A model generated the notes under the pieces. It had not been told where the DNA came from. It did no database searches and saw only the letters and a program-made list of their open reading frames with translations. Below, one piece after another: positions 8,950 to 19,925 of a stretch of DNA of 64,000 bases; the stretch's first letter is position 1, and the number at the start of each line of letters is the position of its first letter. A program made the position numbers and the translations under genes. The stretch is from the NCBI GenBank assembly GCA_902588925.1, contig CACIRB010000002.1, positions 19,211 through 83,210 of the forward strand. Direction: 5' to 3'. The stretch comes from an uncultured Pelagibacteraceae bacterium. GTDB lineage: Bacteria; Pseudomonadota; Alphaproteobacteria; Pelagibacterales; Pelagibacteraceae.

Positions 8950-11141
8950 TAGTTGCCCATATAATTTAAAAACCACTTTGTATTTGAACTTGCCAATTCG
9001 TCAATTGTAACTTTTGTCTTATCATCAATATATAGCTCATTTTCATTAATTGTGCCAAGTTCGTCAAAATGAACTGCATTTTTATTCAAAATATCTGTGA
9101 CTTTTTTTAAATCTTTTTTACCAACCTCAATAATATAACGTCCTTGATCTTCACTAAAGAAATACTCCATTTCATTTATTAAATATTTTGGTTTGTTAAG
9201 ATTAATTCCTTTTTTACCTTTGATACACATTTTGGCTACTGCAGTAACAATACCCCCTAAAGAAACATCATGAGCACTTTTAATGAGATTACTTTCAATA
9301 AGTTTTAATAGAGTTTCACCATTATTTTTTTCATTAAATAAATTAATTTCAGGAGGAGGACCATTTTTTTCGTCTAAAATATTTCTTGCAAATAAAGTTT
9401 GATCTAAATGTCCTTCAGTTTTTCCAATAACCAAAACTACATTATTAATCTCTTTAAAATCCATAGTGATCATCTTATTATAATCCTTGATTAAACCGAC
9501 GCCTCCAATAGCAGGCGTAGGCTTTATACCTTTATCTTTAGTTTGATTGTAAAAAGAAACATTTCCTGAAACAACTGGGAATTTTAAATATTCACTTGCT
9601 TCACCAATTCCTTGAACACATTCAACAAACTCACCCATATTCTCTTCATTTTCAGGGCTTCCGAAATTTAAGCAATTAGTAATAGCAATAGGTTTTGCTC
9701 CAACAGAAATTAAATTTCTAAAACTTTCGCAAACAACTTGTTTTCCACCTGTAAGAGGGTGAGCCCAACAATAAACGGCAGAAGAATCGACAGATGCAGC
9801 TACAGCTTTATTTGTTCCATGTACTCTCACAACTCCAGCATCACCACCTGGTTTTTGAATAGTATCTCCCATAACCGTATGATCATATTGTTGCCAAATC
9901 CATTCTTTGCTACAAATATTTGGGTTTGCTAAAATTTTTTTTAGAACATCTATAATTTTAAAATTTTTTAAGTCCTCTTTTTTAATTTTATTTTTTTTAG
10001 GTAGTTTTGCTTTTTTCCATTTTCGGTCATACATAGGAGAATTTTCAACTAATGTATTTACTGGAATGTCTGCTACCATTTCTTCATCAAAGTAAAGTTG
10101 GATTTTTTTTGAATTAGTTGTTTTGCCAATTACTGCAAAATCTAAATTCCATTTATCAAATATTTTTTTTGCTTGTTTTTCTTTTCCATTTTCTAAAACA
10201 ATTAACATTCTTTCTTGGCTTTCTGATAGCATAATTTCATAAGGTGACATTTTACTTTCTCTACATGGAACCTTGTTTAAATATATTTCAATTCCAAGAT
10301 TTCCTTTTGAAGCCATTTCAATACTTGATGATGTTAATCCAGCCGCACCCATATCTTGTATAGCGATAATTGAGTCTCCGGCCATTAATTCTAAACAAGC
10401 TTCAAGAAGAAGTTTTTCAGTAAACGGATCTCCAACTTGTACAGTAGGTTTTTTTTCCTCTATTTTATCGTCAAAACTTGCTGAAGCCATACTAGCTCCA
10501 TGGATCCCATCTCTTCCTGTTTTTGATCCAACATAAATGACAGGTTTATTTAAACCAGCTGCTTTTGAATAAAAAATTTTATCTTTTCTAACTAACCCTA
10601 AGGTCATTGCGTTAACCAATATGTTTCCATTATATGAGCTGTCAAAACTCGTTTGTCCTGCAACTGTTGGGACGCCCATACAATTTCCGTATCCTCCAAT
10701 ACCATGAACAACACCTCTTAAAAGATTTTTTGTCTTTTTGTGTTGTGGTGAACCAAAATGAATTGAGTTTAAGTTTGCAATCGGTCTTGCACCCATTGTA
10801 AATACATCTCTCATAATTCCCCCAACACCAGTTGCTGCACCTTGATATGGCTCAATAAAGGATGGATGGTTATGGCTTTCAATTTTAAATACAATTGCAT
10901 CATTGTCTTCAATATCAATAACACCCGCGTTTTCTCCAGGTCCTTGGATAACTTTTTTTCCTTTTGTTGGTAGTTTTTTTAAATGAAGTCTTGAGGATTT
11001 GTAAGAGCAATGCTCATTCCACATTGCAGAAAAGATTCCAAGTTCAGTAATATTTGGTGTTCTTTTTAATAATTCACAAATTTTAGTATATTCATCTCTC
11101 TTTAACCCATGATCAATAGCTACTTGTTCGTTTACTATCAT
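8949..11141 (-). CDS. purL: phosphoribosylformylglycinamidine synthase subunit PurL
   Basis: [61 protein letters not shown]. Confidence 0.97.
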   Translation of the reverse strand: MIVNEQVAIDHGLKRDEYTKICELLKRTPNITELGIFSAMWNEHCSYKSSRLHLKKLPTKGKKVIQGPGENAGVIDIEDNDAIVFKIESHNHPSFIEPYQGAATGVGGIMRDVFTMGARPIANLNSIHFGSPQHKKTKNLLRGVVHGIGGYGNCMGVPTVAGQTSFDSSYNGNILVNAMTLGLVRKDKIFYSKAAGLNKPVIYVGSKTGRDGIHGASMASASFDDKIEEKKPTVQVGDPFTEKLLLEACLELMAGDSIIAIQDMGAAGLTSSSIEMASKGNLGIEIYLNKVPCRESKMSPYEIMLSESQERMLIVLENGKEKQAKKIFDKWNLDFAVIGKTTNSKKIQLYFDEEMVADIPVNTLVENSPMYDRKWKKAKLPKKNKIKKEDLKNFKIIDVLKKILANPNICSKEWIWQQYDHTVMGDTIQKPGGDAGVVRVHGTNKAVAASVDSSAVYCWAHPLTGGKQVVCESFRNLISVGAKPIAITNCLNFGSPENEENMGEFVECVQGIGEASEYLKFPVVSGNVSFYNQTKDKGIKPTPAIGGVGLIKDYNKMITMDFKEINNVVLVIGKTEGHLDQTLFARNILDEKNGPPPEINLFNEKNNGETLLKLIESNLIKSAHDVSLGGIVTAVAKMCIKGKKGINLNKPKYLINEMEYFFSEDQGRYIIEVGKKDLKKVTDILNKNAVHFDELGTINENELYIDDKTKVTIDELASSNTKWFLNYMGN

Positions 11142-11821
11142 TTTAAATTATTAATTAAATTATTAAAAAAAATTGAACCATCTTCTCCAGATAAACAATT
11201 ATCTATCATTCTTTCAGGATGAGGCATCATACCCAAAACATTTTTTTCTTTATTAAATATACCAGCAATATTTTTAATGGAACCATTTGGGTTATAGTGT
11301 TCTTCTACCTTCCCATTTTCATCACAATAATTTATTGCAACTTGATCATTGTCTTCAATCTCTTTTAATTGGTCTTGGGTACAAAAATAATTTCCTTCAT
11401 TGTGAGCAATATGAAATTCTAGGACATTATTTTTAATATTATTAAAATAACGATTTGTTTTATTATTAATTTTTACAAATACATTTTTACAAATAAATTC
11501 TAAATATTTGTTTCTTAACAACACACCAGGAACCAAACCTGTTTCAACTAATATTTGAAAACCATTACAAATTCCCATTACCATACCACCTGAGTTTGCA
11601 AAATTAATCACTGATTTCATAATTTTAGATTTAGAAGCCATACTTCCACATCTTAAATAATCACCGTATGAAAAACCACCAGGTAACACTATTAAATCAC
11701 TTTTTGGAAGTTCAGCATCGTTATGCCAAACCATTTTATTTTTAAATCCAAATTTTTTAAGTGCAACATCCATATCTCTATCACAATTTGATCCAGGGAA
11801 AGTAATGACAGATGATTTCAT
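11138..11821 (-). CDS. purQ: phosphoribosylformylglycinamidine synthase subunit PurQ
   Basis: [55 protein letters not shown]. Confidence 0.97.
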   Translation of the reverse strand: MKSSVITFPGSNCDRDMDVALKKFGFKNKMVWHNDAELPKSDLIVLPGGFSYGDYLRCGSMASKSKIMKSVINFANSGGMVMGICNGFQILVETGLVPGVLLRNKYLEFICKNVFVKINNKTNRYFNNIKNNVLEFHIAHNEGNYFCTQDQLKEIEDNDQVAINYCDENGKVEEHYNPNGSIKNIAGIFNKEKNVLGMMPHPERMIDNCLSGEDGSIFFNNLINNLK

Positions 11822-11824
11822 TAA

Positions 11825-12067
11825 TTACTTTAGATCAATAATTTTATAGTTTTCAATTACGAGATTAGCTAAAAGTTGTTTACACATTTCTTCTACTTTA
11901 TCTTTAGCTTTTTTTGGATCATCTTCTTTTGTATCAATTTCAAAGTATTTACCTTGTCTAACTTCATTGACATCATTAAAACCCATTCCATCTAAAGTTT
12001 GATGAATAACTTTACCTTGAGGATCTAATACGTCTTTCTTTAAAGTGATTACTACAGATATTTTCAT
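11825..12067 (-). CDS. purS: phosphoribosylformylglycinamidine synthase subunit PurS
   Basis: 80 aa; VVITLKKDVLDPQGKVIHQTLDGMGFNDVNEVRQGKYFEID, between purC and purQ. Confidence 0.95.
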   Translation of the reverse strand: MKISVVITLKKDVLDPQGKVIHQTLDGMGFNDVNEVRQGKYFEIDTKEDDPKKAKDKVEEMCKQLLANLVIENYKIIDLK

Positions 12068-12849
12068 TTTTTTTTTCTTTTAACAGATGATAATTTTGTG
12101 ACATTTACAGCACTTACATTGGATTGTTCATGTAAAATACCTAATCTTTTAGCAACTTCAGTATAAGCTGGTATTAGATCACCTAAATCTTTTCTAAAAC
12201 GATCTTTATCAAGTTTTTTATCAGTAATACTGTCCCAAAGTCTGCACGTATCAGGGCTTATTTCATCTGCTAAGATTATTTCTTCTTTACCATTTGATTT
12301 AAATCTTCCAAATTCTAGTTTGAAATCAATCAACTTTATTCCAACTCCTCTAAACATTCCAATCATAAAGTCGTTAATTCTTAAAATCATTTTTTTGACT
12401 TTATCAATTTCACTTTTAGTAGCCCAATCAAATGCTAATATGTGTTCCTCCGCAATTAGAGGGTCACCTAATTTGTCTTCTTTTAAGCAGTATTCAATTA
12501 ATGGTTCTTTTAAAACAGTTCCATCCTCAATGCCCAGCCTTTTTGTGATAGATCCTGTTGCAACATTTCTAATAATAAATTCAATTGGAATGATCTCAAC
12601 TAGTTTGATTATTTGTTCACGCATATTTAATCTTTTAACTAAATGATTTTTAATTCCTATTTGAGATAAATTTGAGAGAATGTGTTCAGATATTCTATTG
12701 TTTAAAACACCTTTGCCCTCAATTGTAGTTTTTTTTTGATTATTGAATGCCGTTGCATCGTCTTTAAAATATTGGATAACTAGATTTTTATCATTTGTTG
12801 CATAAATGATTTTCGCTTTACCTTCGTATAATTTTTTTCCTTTTTTCAT
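12064..12849 (-). CDS. purC: SAICAR synthetase
   Basis: KLYEGKAKIIYAT, FIIRNVATGSITKRLG, LIDFKLEFGR, LADEISPDTCRLWD. Confidence 0.96.
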   Translation of the reverse strand: MKKGKKLYEGKAKIIYATNDKNLVIQYFKDDATAFNNQKKTTIEGKGVLNNRISEHILSNLSQIGIKNHLVKRLNMREQIIKLVEIIPIEFIIRNVATGSITKRLGIEDGTVLKEPLIEYCLKEDKLGDPLIAEEHILAFDWATKSEIDKVKKMILRINDFMIGMFRGVGIKLIDFKLEFGRFKSNGKEEIILADEISPDTCRLWDSITDKKLDKDRFRKDLGDLIPAYTEVAKRLGILHEQSNVSAVNVTKLSSVKRKKK

Positions 12850-14141
12850 TATTTAAAAACTCTTCTAAAGATCAAATTTACATTTTTAAAGTGTTTTGCA
12901 TAACTAAATATTGATTTAAGCCTTTTTGTTGTAACTTTACTCATAATAAACTTATCATTAGAGATCACATCAAATAAGTTTAGGTTTTTTTCAAAACATT
13001 TTTTTGCATATGATTGAACCATACTGTATGATTTTTCTCTACTTAAACCAGATTTAGTTAATTCTAGCATAACTTCTTGAGAGAAAATTAATCCTTTAGT
13101 TAAATTTAAATTTTCCATCATTTTTTTTGGATAAACAATCATGTTATCTAAAATGTTTGTTAATCTAACCAACGCAAAGTCTGTTGTAATATTTGCATCT
13201 GGTCCTATATTTCTTTCTACACTTGAGTGAGAAATATCTCTCTCATGCCATAGAGCTATGTTTTCTAAAGCAGGCATCACTGTACTTCTAACCATTCTTG
13301 CTAAACCAGTTAAATTTTCACTTAAAATTGGATTTTTTTTGTGAGGCATTGCAGAAGATCCTTTTTGGTTTTTTGAGAAATACTCTTGTAATTCATAAAC
13401 CTCTGTTCTTTGTAAATGTCTTATCTCAATTGCAACTCTCTCAATCGAACCTGCAATAATACCTAAAACTGAAAAATAAAAAGCATGACGATCTCTTGGA
13501 ATAACTTGAGTTGAAATTGGCTCAATTTTTAATCCTAATTTTTTCGCAACATGTTTTTCTACATTTGGGTTTATGTTTGCAAAAGTTCCAACCGCACCCG
13601 ATATTGCACAAGTAGATACCTCATCTATTGCATCCTTAAGTCTTTTTTTGTTTCTTTTAAATTCCTCATAAAATGAAGCTAATTTTAATCCAAAAGTAAC
13701 CGGTTCAGCGTGAATACCATGACTTCTTCCCATACATGGAGTCATTTTATATTTATTTGCTTGTTTCTTTAGTACTTTTAAAATTTGATCGATATCTTTA
13801 AGAATTATTTTTCCAGACTGAACTAATTGAATATTAAAACTAGTATCAAGCACATCTGATGAAGTCATTCCTTGATGTAAATATCTTGCTTTGATTCCTG
13901 TCTTTTCTGTAACAGAGGTAAGAAAAGCTATCACATCATGTTTAACTTCAGACTCTATTTTATGAATTCTGTTAACATTGATAACTGCTTTTTTTCTAAC
14001 TATTGAAGCTACTCCTGTTGGTATCTGCCCAAGTTTTTCCATAGCCTCAGCAGCTGCAACTTCTACATCTAACCAAATTTTGTATTTATTTTCCTCTGAC
14101 CAAATATCAGTTAGTTCTTTTCGAGAGTATCTTTTAATCAT
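12849..14141 (-). CDS. purB: adenylosuccinate lyase
   Basis: MIKRYSRKELTDIWSEENKYKIWLDVE, HQGMTSSDVLDT, SSAMPHKKNPILSENLTGLAR. Confidence 0.97.
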   Translation of the reverse strand: MIKRYSRKELTDIWSEENKYKIWLDVEVAAAEAMEKLGQIPTGVASIVRKKAVINVNRIHKIESEVKHDVIAFLTSVTEKTGIKARYLHQGMTSSDVLDTSFNIQLVQSGKIILKDIDQILKVLKKQANKYKMTPCMGRSHGIHAEPVTFGLKLASFYEEFKRNKKRLKDAIDEVSTCAISGAVGTFANINPNVEKHVAKKLGLKIEPISTQVIPRDRHAFYFSVLGIIAGSIERVAIEIRHLQRTEVYELQEYFSKNQKGSSAMPHKKNPILSENLTGLARMVRSTVMPALENIALWHERDISHSSVERNIGPDANITTDFALVRLTNILDNMIVYPKKMMENLNLTKGLIFSQEVMLELTKSGLSREKSYSMVQSYAKKCFEKNLNLFDVISNDKFIMSKVTTKRLKSIFSYAKHFKNVNLIFRRVFK

Positions 14142-14144
14142 TAA

Positions 14145-14915
14145 TTATAAGTATGGGGGCTTTGAATAACCTTTAGCAGATTCTGTAAAGATTTCATAAC
14201 CATTTTCAGTAATTCCTAACGTATGTTCAAATTGAGCTGATAAAGATTTATCTTTTGTAACAGCTGTCCAACCATCATTTAACATTTTGACTTCATATTT
14301 ACCTGAATTTATCATGGGTTCGATTGTAAAAGTCATTCCAGGTTTTAACTCTGGTCCAGAGTTTTTATTTCCATAATGTAAAATATTTGGTGGTTCATGA
14401 AATGTTGTGCTTATACCGTGACCACAAAAGTCTCTTACCACAGAATAACCTTTTTCTTCTACATAAGATTGAATTTCATGACCAATATCTCCCAATTTAG
14501 TTCCTGGCTTTAATATTTTGATAGCTCTAATCATAGACTCGTACGTTGCATCTATAAGATTGTTTAATTTAATTGGTGTTTTACCAATGCAAAACATTCT
14601 GCTTGTATCCCCATAATGTTCATTTACTATCGCAGTGACATCAACATTAACTGCATCACCATCTCTTAAAATTCTATCCGATGGAATTCCATGACACACA
14701 ACATGATTTAATGAAGTACATAAAGATTTTGTAAAGCCCCTATAATAAAGCGGAGCAGAGTGTCCTCCATTATCTCTTATAAACTCATAACCCAATTTAT
14801 CTATATAGTCTGTTGAAACACCTTCTTTTATATTTTCAGTTAACATATCAAGAGTTCTTGCCGCTAAATTTCCAGCAACTCTCATTTTTTCAAATTTTTC
14901 TTTATAATCACTCAT
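14145..14915 (-). CDS. map: methionine aminopeptidase type I
   Basis: STDYIDKLGYEFIRDNGGHSAPLYYRGFTKSLCTSLNHVVCHGIPSDR, CGHGISTTFHEPPNILHYG, FTIEPMI. Confidence 0.96.
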   Translation of the reverse strand: MSDYKEKFEKMRVAGNLAARTLDMLTENIKEGVSTDYIDKLGYEFIRDNGGHSAPLYYRGFTKSLCTSLNHVVCHGIPSDRILRDGDAVNVDVTAIVNEHYGDTSRMFCIGKTPIKLNNLIDATYESMIRAIKILKPGTKLGDIGHEIQSYVEEKGYSVVRDFCGHGISTTFHEPPNILHYGNKNSGPELKPGMTFTIEPMINSGKYEVKMLNDGWTAVTKDKSLSAQFEHTLGITENGYEIFTESAKGYSKPPYL

Positions 14916-15606
14916 CTAAAATTTTAAGTTTTTTATCTATAAAAATTTTCTTTGAACTTATATCACATCTATAAGCTAAAAAATTCACTCCAGCTTTTTT
15001 AGCTTTTAGATATGCGTTGTAATATTCTTCATCTATATCTTTAGCTATTTTAAAATATTTCATATTTTGAATTTGAACTAAAAATATTAAGTAGGCTTTG
15101 TAACTTTTTTTTATGGCATTAATAAGGGTTAATAAATGCTTAATTCCTCTAGTTGTTGGCGCATCTGGAAATTCAGCGGTATCTTTATTTCTAAATAATG
15201 TAACATTTTTTACCTCAACAAAGGTTTTTTGACCTTTGTTTTCTAATAAAAAATCAAATCTAGTTTCCTCATTAAAAAAAACCTCTGGTTTTATAGAGCC
15301 ATTATTTTTAAGTTCTTTTATAAGACCGTTGCTTAGCCCATGTTCAACTATTCTATTTGCCATATGAGTATTCACCCCAACTAAATTTTTTCTAGATTTA
15401 ATAATTTCTAATCCATATTTTAATTTTCTTTTTGGATCGTTATTAGGAAGCAAATAAACTTCATTACCTACATCTAACAAACCTTTCATTGATCCTGTGT
15501 TAGGACAATGAGCTGTGACAATTTCTTTACCCAGCTTTACGTCAGTAAAAAACCTTTTATAACGTTTGATTAATTTGCCTTTTATTAAAGACTTGGTAAA
15601 TTCCAT
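14908..15606 (-). CDS. sfsA: sugar fermentation stimulation protein SfsA (DNA-binding/nuclease-like)
   Basis: LIKGKLIKRYKRFFTDVKL, AHCPNTGSMKGL, FVEVKNVTL, FPDAPTTRGIKHL. Confidence 0.93.
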   Translation of the reverse strand: MEFTKSLIKGKLIKRYKRFFTDVKLGKEIVTAHCPNTGSMKGLLDVGNEVYLLPNNDPKRKLKYGLEIIKSRKNLVGVNTHMANRIVEHGLSNGLIKELKNNGSIKPEVFFNEETRFDFLLENKGQKTFVEVKNVTLFRNKDTAEFPDAPTTRGIKHLLTLINAIKKSYKAYLIFLVQIQNMKYFKIAKDIDEEYYNAYLKAKKAGVNFLAYRCDISSKKIFIDKKLKILDE

Positions 15607-15626
15607 TACTAAATTATATATTTCAT

Positions 15627-16376
15627 ATGGATAAAAAAGTAAAAGTTAATGCTTCAATTTTAATAATAGGTAATGAAATTTTATCTGGCAGAACCCAAGA
15701 CACGAATACATCAACTTTAGCAATCTGGCTAAATTCAATCGGTGTTAATGTTGCTGAAGTTAGAGTAATACCTGATATTGAAGATATTATTGTTGATACT
15801 TTAAATTTACTTAGATCAACATATGATTACGTTTTTACAACTGGTGGTATTGGTCCAACACATGATGATATTACAGCTCAGTCAGTATCTAAGGCTTTTG
15901 GAATAAAATATGAAGTCCATAAAGAAGCTTTTAAAATTTTAGAAAAATATTATCAACCAGGTGAATTTAATGATGGAAGACAAAAAATGGCATGGATGCC
16001 AGAGAATGCAAATTTAATTCTAAATCCAACAAGTGGTGCACCTGGATTTAATGTTGAAAATGTTTTTTCTTTACCTGGTGTTCCCTCTATTTTGAAATCT
16101 ATGTTAGGTGGTTTAACAAACGAAATTGTTGGTGGAGAACCTATTAAAAGTCTTACAATAAGTTTAAAAACTGTAGAAAGTGAGATTGCAAACTCTTTAA
16201 CTAAAGTTCAAAATGATAATAAGGATGTTGAAATTGGAAGCTATCCTTTTTTTCACGCAGGTAAATTAGGTGTATCGATTGTGATAAGATCAGAAGATAA
16301 AAATAAAATAGATGATTGTAATTCTCAAATTTTAAAATTTGTAAACGAAAAAAATATTGAAGTAGTGGATCGTTAA
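15627..16376 (+). CDS. CinA N-terminal (MoaB/molybdopterin-binding-like) domain protein
   Basis: ILIIGNEILSGRTQDTNTSTLAIWLNSIGV, TTGGIGPTHDDIT; only the ~250-aa N-terminal domain present. Confidence 0.88.
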   Translation: MDKKVKVNASILIIGNEILSGRTQDTNTSTLAIWLNSIGVNVAEVRVIPDIEDIIVDTLNLLRSTYDYVFTTGGIGPTHDDITAQSVSKAFGIKYEVHKEAFKILEKYYQPGEFNDGRQKMAWMPENANLILNPTSGAPGFNVENVFSLPGVPSILKSMLGGLTNEIVGGEPIKSLTISLKTVESEIANSLTKVQNDNKDVEIGSYPFFHAGKLGVSIVIRSEDKNKIDDCNSQILKFVNEKNIEVVDR

Positions 16377-16777
16377 TGCTGTATTTTGCTTATGGTAGTA
16401 ATCTTCATCATTTTCAAATGAAACGTAGATGTAAAGATAGTGTTTTTTTAAAAAAAATAAATTTAAAAGATTTTAAATTAACATTTAGAAGCAAATATAG
16501 AGCTGCAGATATAGAGCCAAAAAAAAATTCAATTGTACCAGGTGGATTGTTTGAAATTTCAAAAAGTGATGAGAAAAAATTAGATGTATATGAGGATTTT
16601 CCAATTCTTTATAAAAAATATTATTTTTATTACTATGGAAAAAAAGTGATGACTTATACAATGGTTAAAAAATCTCCGTTCAAATTTCCAACTGAAAGAT
16701 ATTTAAATGTCATAAAAAAAGGATATCAAGATTGTAAACTTGATGAAAGATTTTTACTTAAAGCACTTAGAACATAA
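16376..16777 (+). CDS. gamma-glutamylcyclotransferase-like (AIG2/GGCT) protein
   Basis: LYFAYGSNLHHFQMKRRC...PGGLFEISKSDEKKLDVYEDFP. Confidence 0.85.
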   Translation: MLYFAYGSNLHHFQMKRRCKDSVFLKKINLKDFKLTFRSKYRAADIEPKKNSIVPGGLFEISKSDEKKLDVYEDFPILYKKYYFYYYGKKVMTYTMVKKSPFKFPTERYLNVIKKGYQDCKLDERFLLKALRT

Positions 16778-16783
16778 ATAAGA

Positions 16784-18004
16784 CTAAAGATAATATTTAT
16801 TATCCTCATTAACAGCTATTTCTAATCTTGATAAAAAATCTGGAATTGCACTTTTAACTCTGCTCCATGTTGGTATAAATGGAGCATCCATGGGATTTAA
16901 ATAAAAGTCTTCGCCAGCTTTAATTATATTTTTTGAAAATAATTCAACAGCTTTTTCTTCTGAGTGTGAATCAAATTTCAAACCATTCATTTCAGCATCA
17001 CCTCGATAAGCGTCAATTAAATCAAGTGCTGACCTATAGTATGTTGCTTTAAGTGATCTCAATTGTTCTCTACTAAACGAGTGACCTTGAGTAGCAAGTT
17101 TTTTGATAAAGGTCTTAATTATATCAATGGACATTCTTGACAAACCTTTATTTTCATCATCAATAGATAAATCTTGATGTTTGTGGTCATAAGTATCTGC
17201 TAAATCAACCTGACAGATATTTTGTGGAGAAAAGTTTCTTTGCATCTCTGACAATATTCCAATTTCTATTCCCCAGTCTGATGAAATTCTTAATTCAGGA
17301 AGAATATTTCTTCTAAAAGAAAATTCTCCAGCTAGTGGGTATTTAAATGATTTCATAAAATCCAAATATTCACTTTTACCTATTGTTTTTTCTAAAGCAT
17401 TTAATATCGGAAACACTAAAAGTCTGGCTACTCTTCCATTCATTTTGTTATCTGCGACCCTAGGATAGTAACCTTTGCAAAATTCAAAATTGAATAAAGG
17501 ATTAACTACTGGGTAAAATAATTTTGCTAGCATCCTTCGATCATATGTTTTTATATCACAATCATGTAATGCGACAGATCTTGCACTATTTCTTGCTATA
17601 GACATTCCTATGCAGTACCAAACATTTCTGCCTTTGCCTTTTTCATTCGGTGCTAATGCTTTTTTTTGTAATTCTTTATCTAATTTTTTTAAATTTGGAC
17701 CATCGTTCCAAAGTATTGTGAATGGAGTTTCTAATTTTTCAAAAAATGTCCATGCTTTTCTGGCTTGTTTTTCATTAGCTTGATCTAGTCCTATTATTAT
17801 GTGATGTAGATAATTAGTTTTAGCAATTTCAGAAACAATTTTTGGTAATGCATCTCCATTTAATTCGCTATAAAGACAAGGCAATATAAGTTCCATTTTT
17901 CTCTCTTTTGAAAAACTTAAAAGCTCTTTTTCTATTTGCTTTGTTGACTTTGTTCCAAAGTCATGAAGTGTCGAAATAATACCATTTTGAGAAAAATCAC
18001 TCAT
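16784..18004 (-). CDS. glucosyl-3-phosphoglycerate synthase-like glycosyltransferase (GT81-type)
   Basis: LILPCLYSELNGDALPKIV, GKGRNVWYCIGMSIARNSARSVALHDCDIKTYDRRMLAKLFYPVVNP, SDWGIEIGILSEM; adjacent to an MPGP-like phosphatase. Confidence 0.8.
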   Translation of the reverse strand: MSDFSQNGIISTLHDFGTKSTKQIEKELLSFSKERKMELILPCLYSELNGDALPKIVSEIAKTNYLHHIIIGLDQANEKQARKAWTFFEKLETPFTILWNDGPNLKKLDKELQKKALAPNEKGKGRNVWYCIGMSIARNSARSVALHDCDIKTYDRRMLAKLFYPVVNPLFNFEFCKGYYPRVADNKMNGRVARLLVFPILNALEKTIGKSEYLDFMKSFKYPLAGEFSFRRNILPELRISSDWGIEIGILSEMQRNFSPQNICQVDLADTYDHKHQDLSIDDENKGLSRMSIDIIKTFIKKLATQGHSFSREQLRSLKATYYRSALDLIDAYRGDAEMNGLKFDSHSEEKAVELFSKNIIKAGEDFYLNPMDAPFIPTWSRVKSAIPDFLSRLEIAVNEDNKYYL

Positions 18005-18015
18005 AATTCACTTTA

Positions 18016-18855
18016 TTAATTTTCGTTTATTTTAACTAGAGCCATTTTAATCACATCTGCCCAGCCTTCAGGAGATGGCTTATTTGTTGTTATTAAATTA
18101 TTTATAGGAATTTCATCTAAGGTGAATTTATCATTGAATACTAAGCATGGAAAATCACTCTTTTTTAGCATTTCTAAATCATTGTAATTATCACCTACAG
18201 CTATTGTTTTTATATTTTTATTATTTTTTTTTAAAAATCTGACAAATATTTGAAGAGCTTTAGCTTTACTAACCCTATCAGTTAAATTAATTACCCTTCC
18301 TCCTTCTTGTAAATAAAGACCTTCATTTTTAATTATCTTAGATAATTCATTTCTTTGACTTTTGGTTCCCTCAAATACAAATGGAATAGTGTATTTACGA
18401 TTTAAAGCCATTTGTAGTTTTTCATCCTCTAAACCAAAAACTAAACTTTGTTTTTTTTTATTCATTTCAGATACCCATTTGCATTTATTTTGCAGGTTTA
18501 TTGGAACTATATTTTTAAAAATATTTAAAAGATCATCCTTTTCTCTGCTAAGAATTAATTTTATAGGTAAGTTTGAATTGAATAATTCTAAGCCATTAAT
18601 AGCTGATCCGTTTTCAGAAATAAAAGGTAAGTTTGCTCTTAATTCGTAATTAAACTGTAAAATTTCTTTCTCGGTTTTACTAGTATTGGGTATTATAAAA
18701 ATTCCTTTTGATATTAGTTCTTTTAAATAGTCTTTTATTTCATCAAATTTAAACGTATCTCTATGAAGCAGAGAGCCGTCTAGGTCAGTAAATATCAAAA
18801 CTTTGATTGCTTTTTCCATTGATTGATATTTATTAAATATTTGAATAAATAACAA
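18016..18855 (-). CDS. HAD-IIB phosphatase, mannosyl/glucosyl-3-phosphoglycerate phosphatase-like
   Basis: LIFTDLDGSLLHRDTFKFD, PNTSKTEKEI, SENGSAI, AVGDNYNDLEMLK; paired with the GpgS-like gene. Confidence 0.82.
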   Translation of the reverse strand: MLFIQIFNKYQSMEKAIKVLIFTDLDGSLLHRDTFKFDEIKDYLKELISKGIFIIPNTSKTEKEILQFNYELRANLPFISENGSAINGLELFNSNLPIKLILSREKDDLLNIFKNIVPINLQNKCKWVSEMNKKKQSLVFGLEDEKLQMALNRKYTIPFVFEGTKSQRNELSKIIKNEGLYLQEGGRVINLTDRVSKAKALQIFVRFLKKNNKNIKTIAVGDNYNDLEMLKKSDFPCLVFNDKFTLDEIPINNLITTNKPSPEGWADVIKMALVKINEN

Positions 18856-18917
18856 TTTTACTAATTAGACTTGTTCAATTATAAATATTAGCATAAATAC
18901 TCATGAAATTCGTTAAT

Positions 18918-19003
18918 GCCCTCGTGGTGAAATTGGTAGACACAAAGGACTTAAAATCCTTGCCGCTTGCGGAGTGCCAGTTCGAGTCTGGCCGAGGGCA
19001 CCA
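18918..19003 (+). tRNA. tRNA-Leu (TAA), CCA encoded
   Basis: GCCCTCG...GACTTAAAATC anticodon arm with TAA, long variable arm, GTTCGAGTC T-loop, CGAGGGC A CCA; acceptor stem pairs. Confidence 0.95.
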
Positions 19004-19007
19004 CTAA

Positions 19008-19778
19008 ATGAGTAAGCTTCAAATTATTTCGGATAATAATAAAAAATCCTTAAATATAAAAAATATTCTATTTAAAAAAATAAAGTTCAATAACTTTAAA
19101 AAAGAAAATTTAATTATTGTCATTGGGGGAGATGGATTTATGCTTCAAACACTAAAGAGAAACAAGAATTCAAATAAAAATTTCTATGGAATTAATTCTG
19201 GTAATTATGGTTTTCTAATGAATAAATTTTCTTCTAAGGATATTATTAAAAACCTATCAAAAGCAAATGTGGTTACTATTTCACCTTTAGAAATGATAGT
19301 TAGAAATAAAAATAATCAAATTAGAAAATCTATAGCGATTAATGAGGTTTCGGTATTAAGACAGAGTAGACAAGCAGCCTCATTATCTATTAAACAAGGT
19401 TCAAGACAAATTATTAAAAAATTAGTTTCTGATGGAGTATTAGTATCAACTCCTGCTGGTAGTACAGCTTACAATCTTTCTGTTCATGGACCTATATTAA
19501 GTTTACATTCAAAAAAACTATCTATATCTCCAATAAGTGCATTTAGACCAAGAAGATGGAAGGGAAAAATTGTTAATGATAAATCAAAAATTATTATAAC
19601 AAATTTAAATCCATCTAAGAGACCCATTAGTGCGGTTGCAGATAATTTAGAAGTAAGAAATGCTAAATCAATCACTGTTAGAACTAACAATAAAATAAAG
19701 TTTAACCTTCTTTATGACAAAAATAGAGGTTTGCAAAAAAAGATTAAAATTGAGCAAATTAGAAAAGAGACCAGCTAG
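19008..19778 (+). CDS. nadK: NAD kinase
   Basis: IVIGGDGFMLQTLKRN, YGINSGNYGFLMN, NEVSVLR, GVLVSTPAGSTAYNLSVHGPIL. Confidence 0.94.
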   Translation: MSKLQIISDNNKKSLNIKNILFKKIKFNNFKKENLIIVIGGDGFMLQTLKRNKNSNKNFYGINSGNYGFLMNKFSSKDIIKNLSKANVVTISPLEMIVRNKNNQIRKSIAINEVSVLRQSRQAASLSIKQGSRQIIKKLVSDGVLVSTPAGSTAYNLSVHGPILSLHSKKLSISPISAFRPRRWKGKIVNDKSKIIITNLNPSKRPISAVADNLEVRNAKSITVRTNNKIKFNLLYDKNRGLQKKIKIEQIRKETS

Positions 19779-19782
19779 ATAA

Positions 19783-19920
19783 ATGAAAAAAATTAATCCA
19801 TCAATTTTGGTAGTAATTATTTTAGTTGGAGGTTTTTGTGCGTTTAAAATTATGTCTTTTCTTGGTTGTTATGTTCGTATTGAAAACGTAGATGAGTGTT
19901 GGAAATTAACAGCTTGGTGA
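19783..19920 (+). CDS. hypothetical 45-aa single-TM small protein
   Basis: ATG...TGA, MKKINPSILVVIILVGGFCAFKIMSFLGCYVRIENVDECWKLTAW, 4 nt after nadK; below the length cut-off of the supplied ORF track. Confidence 0.5.
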   Translation: MKKINPSILVVIILVGGFCAFKIMSFLGCYVRIENVDECWKLTAW

Positions 19921-19925
19921 TAAAT

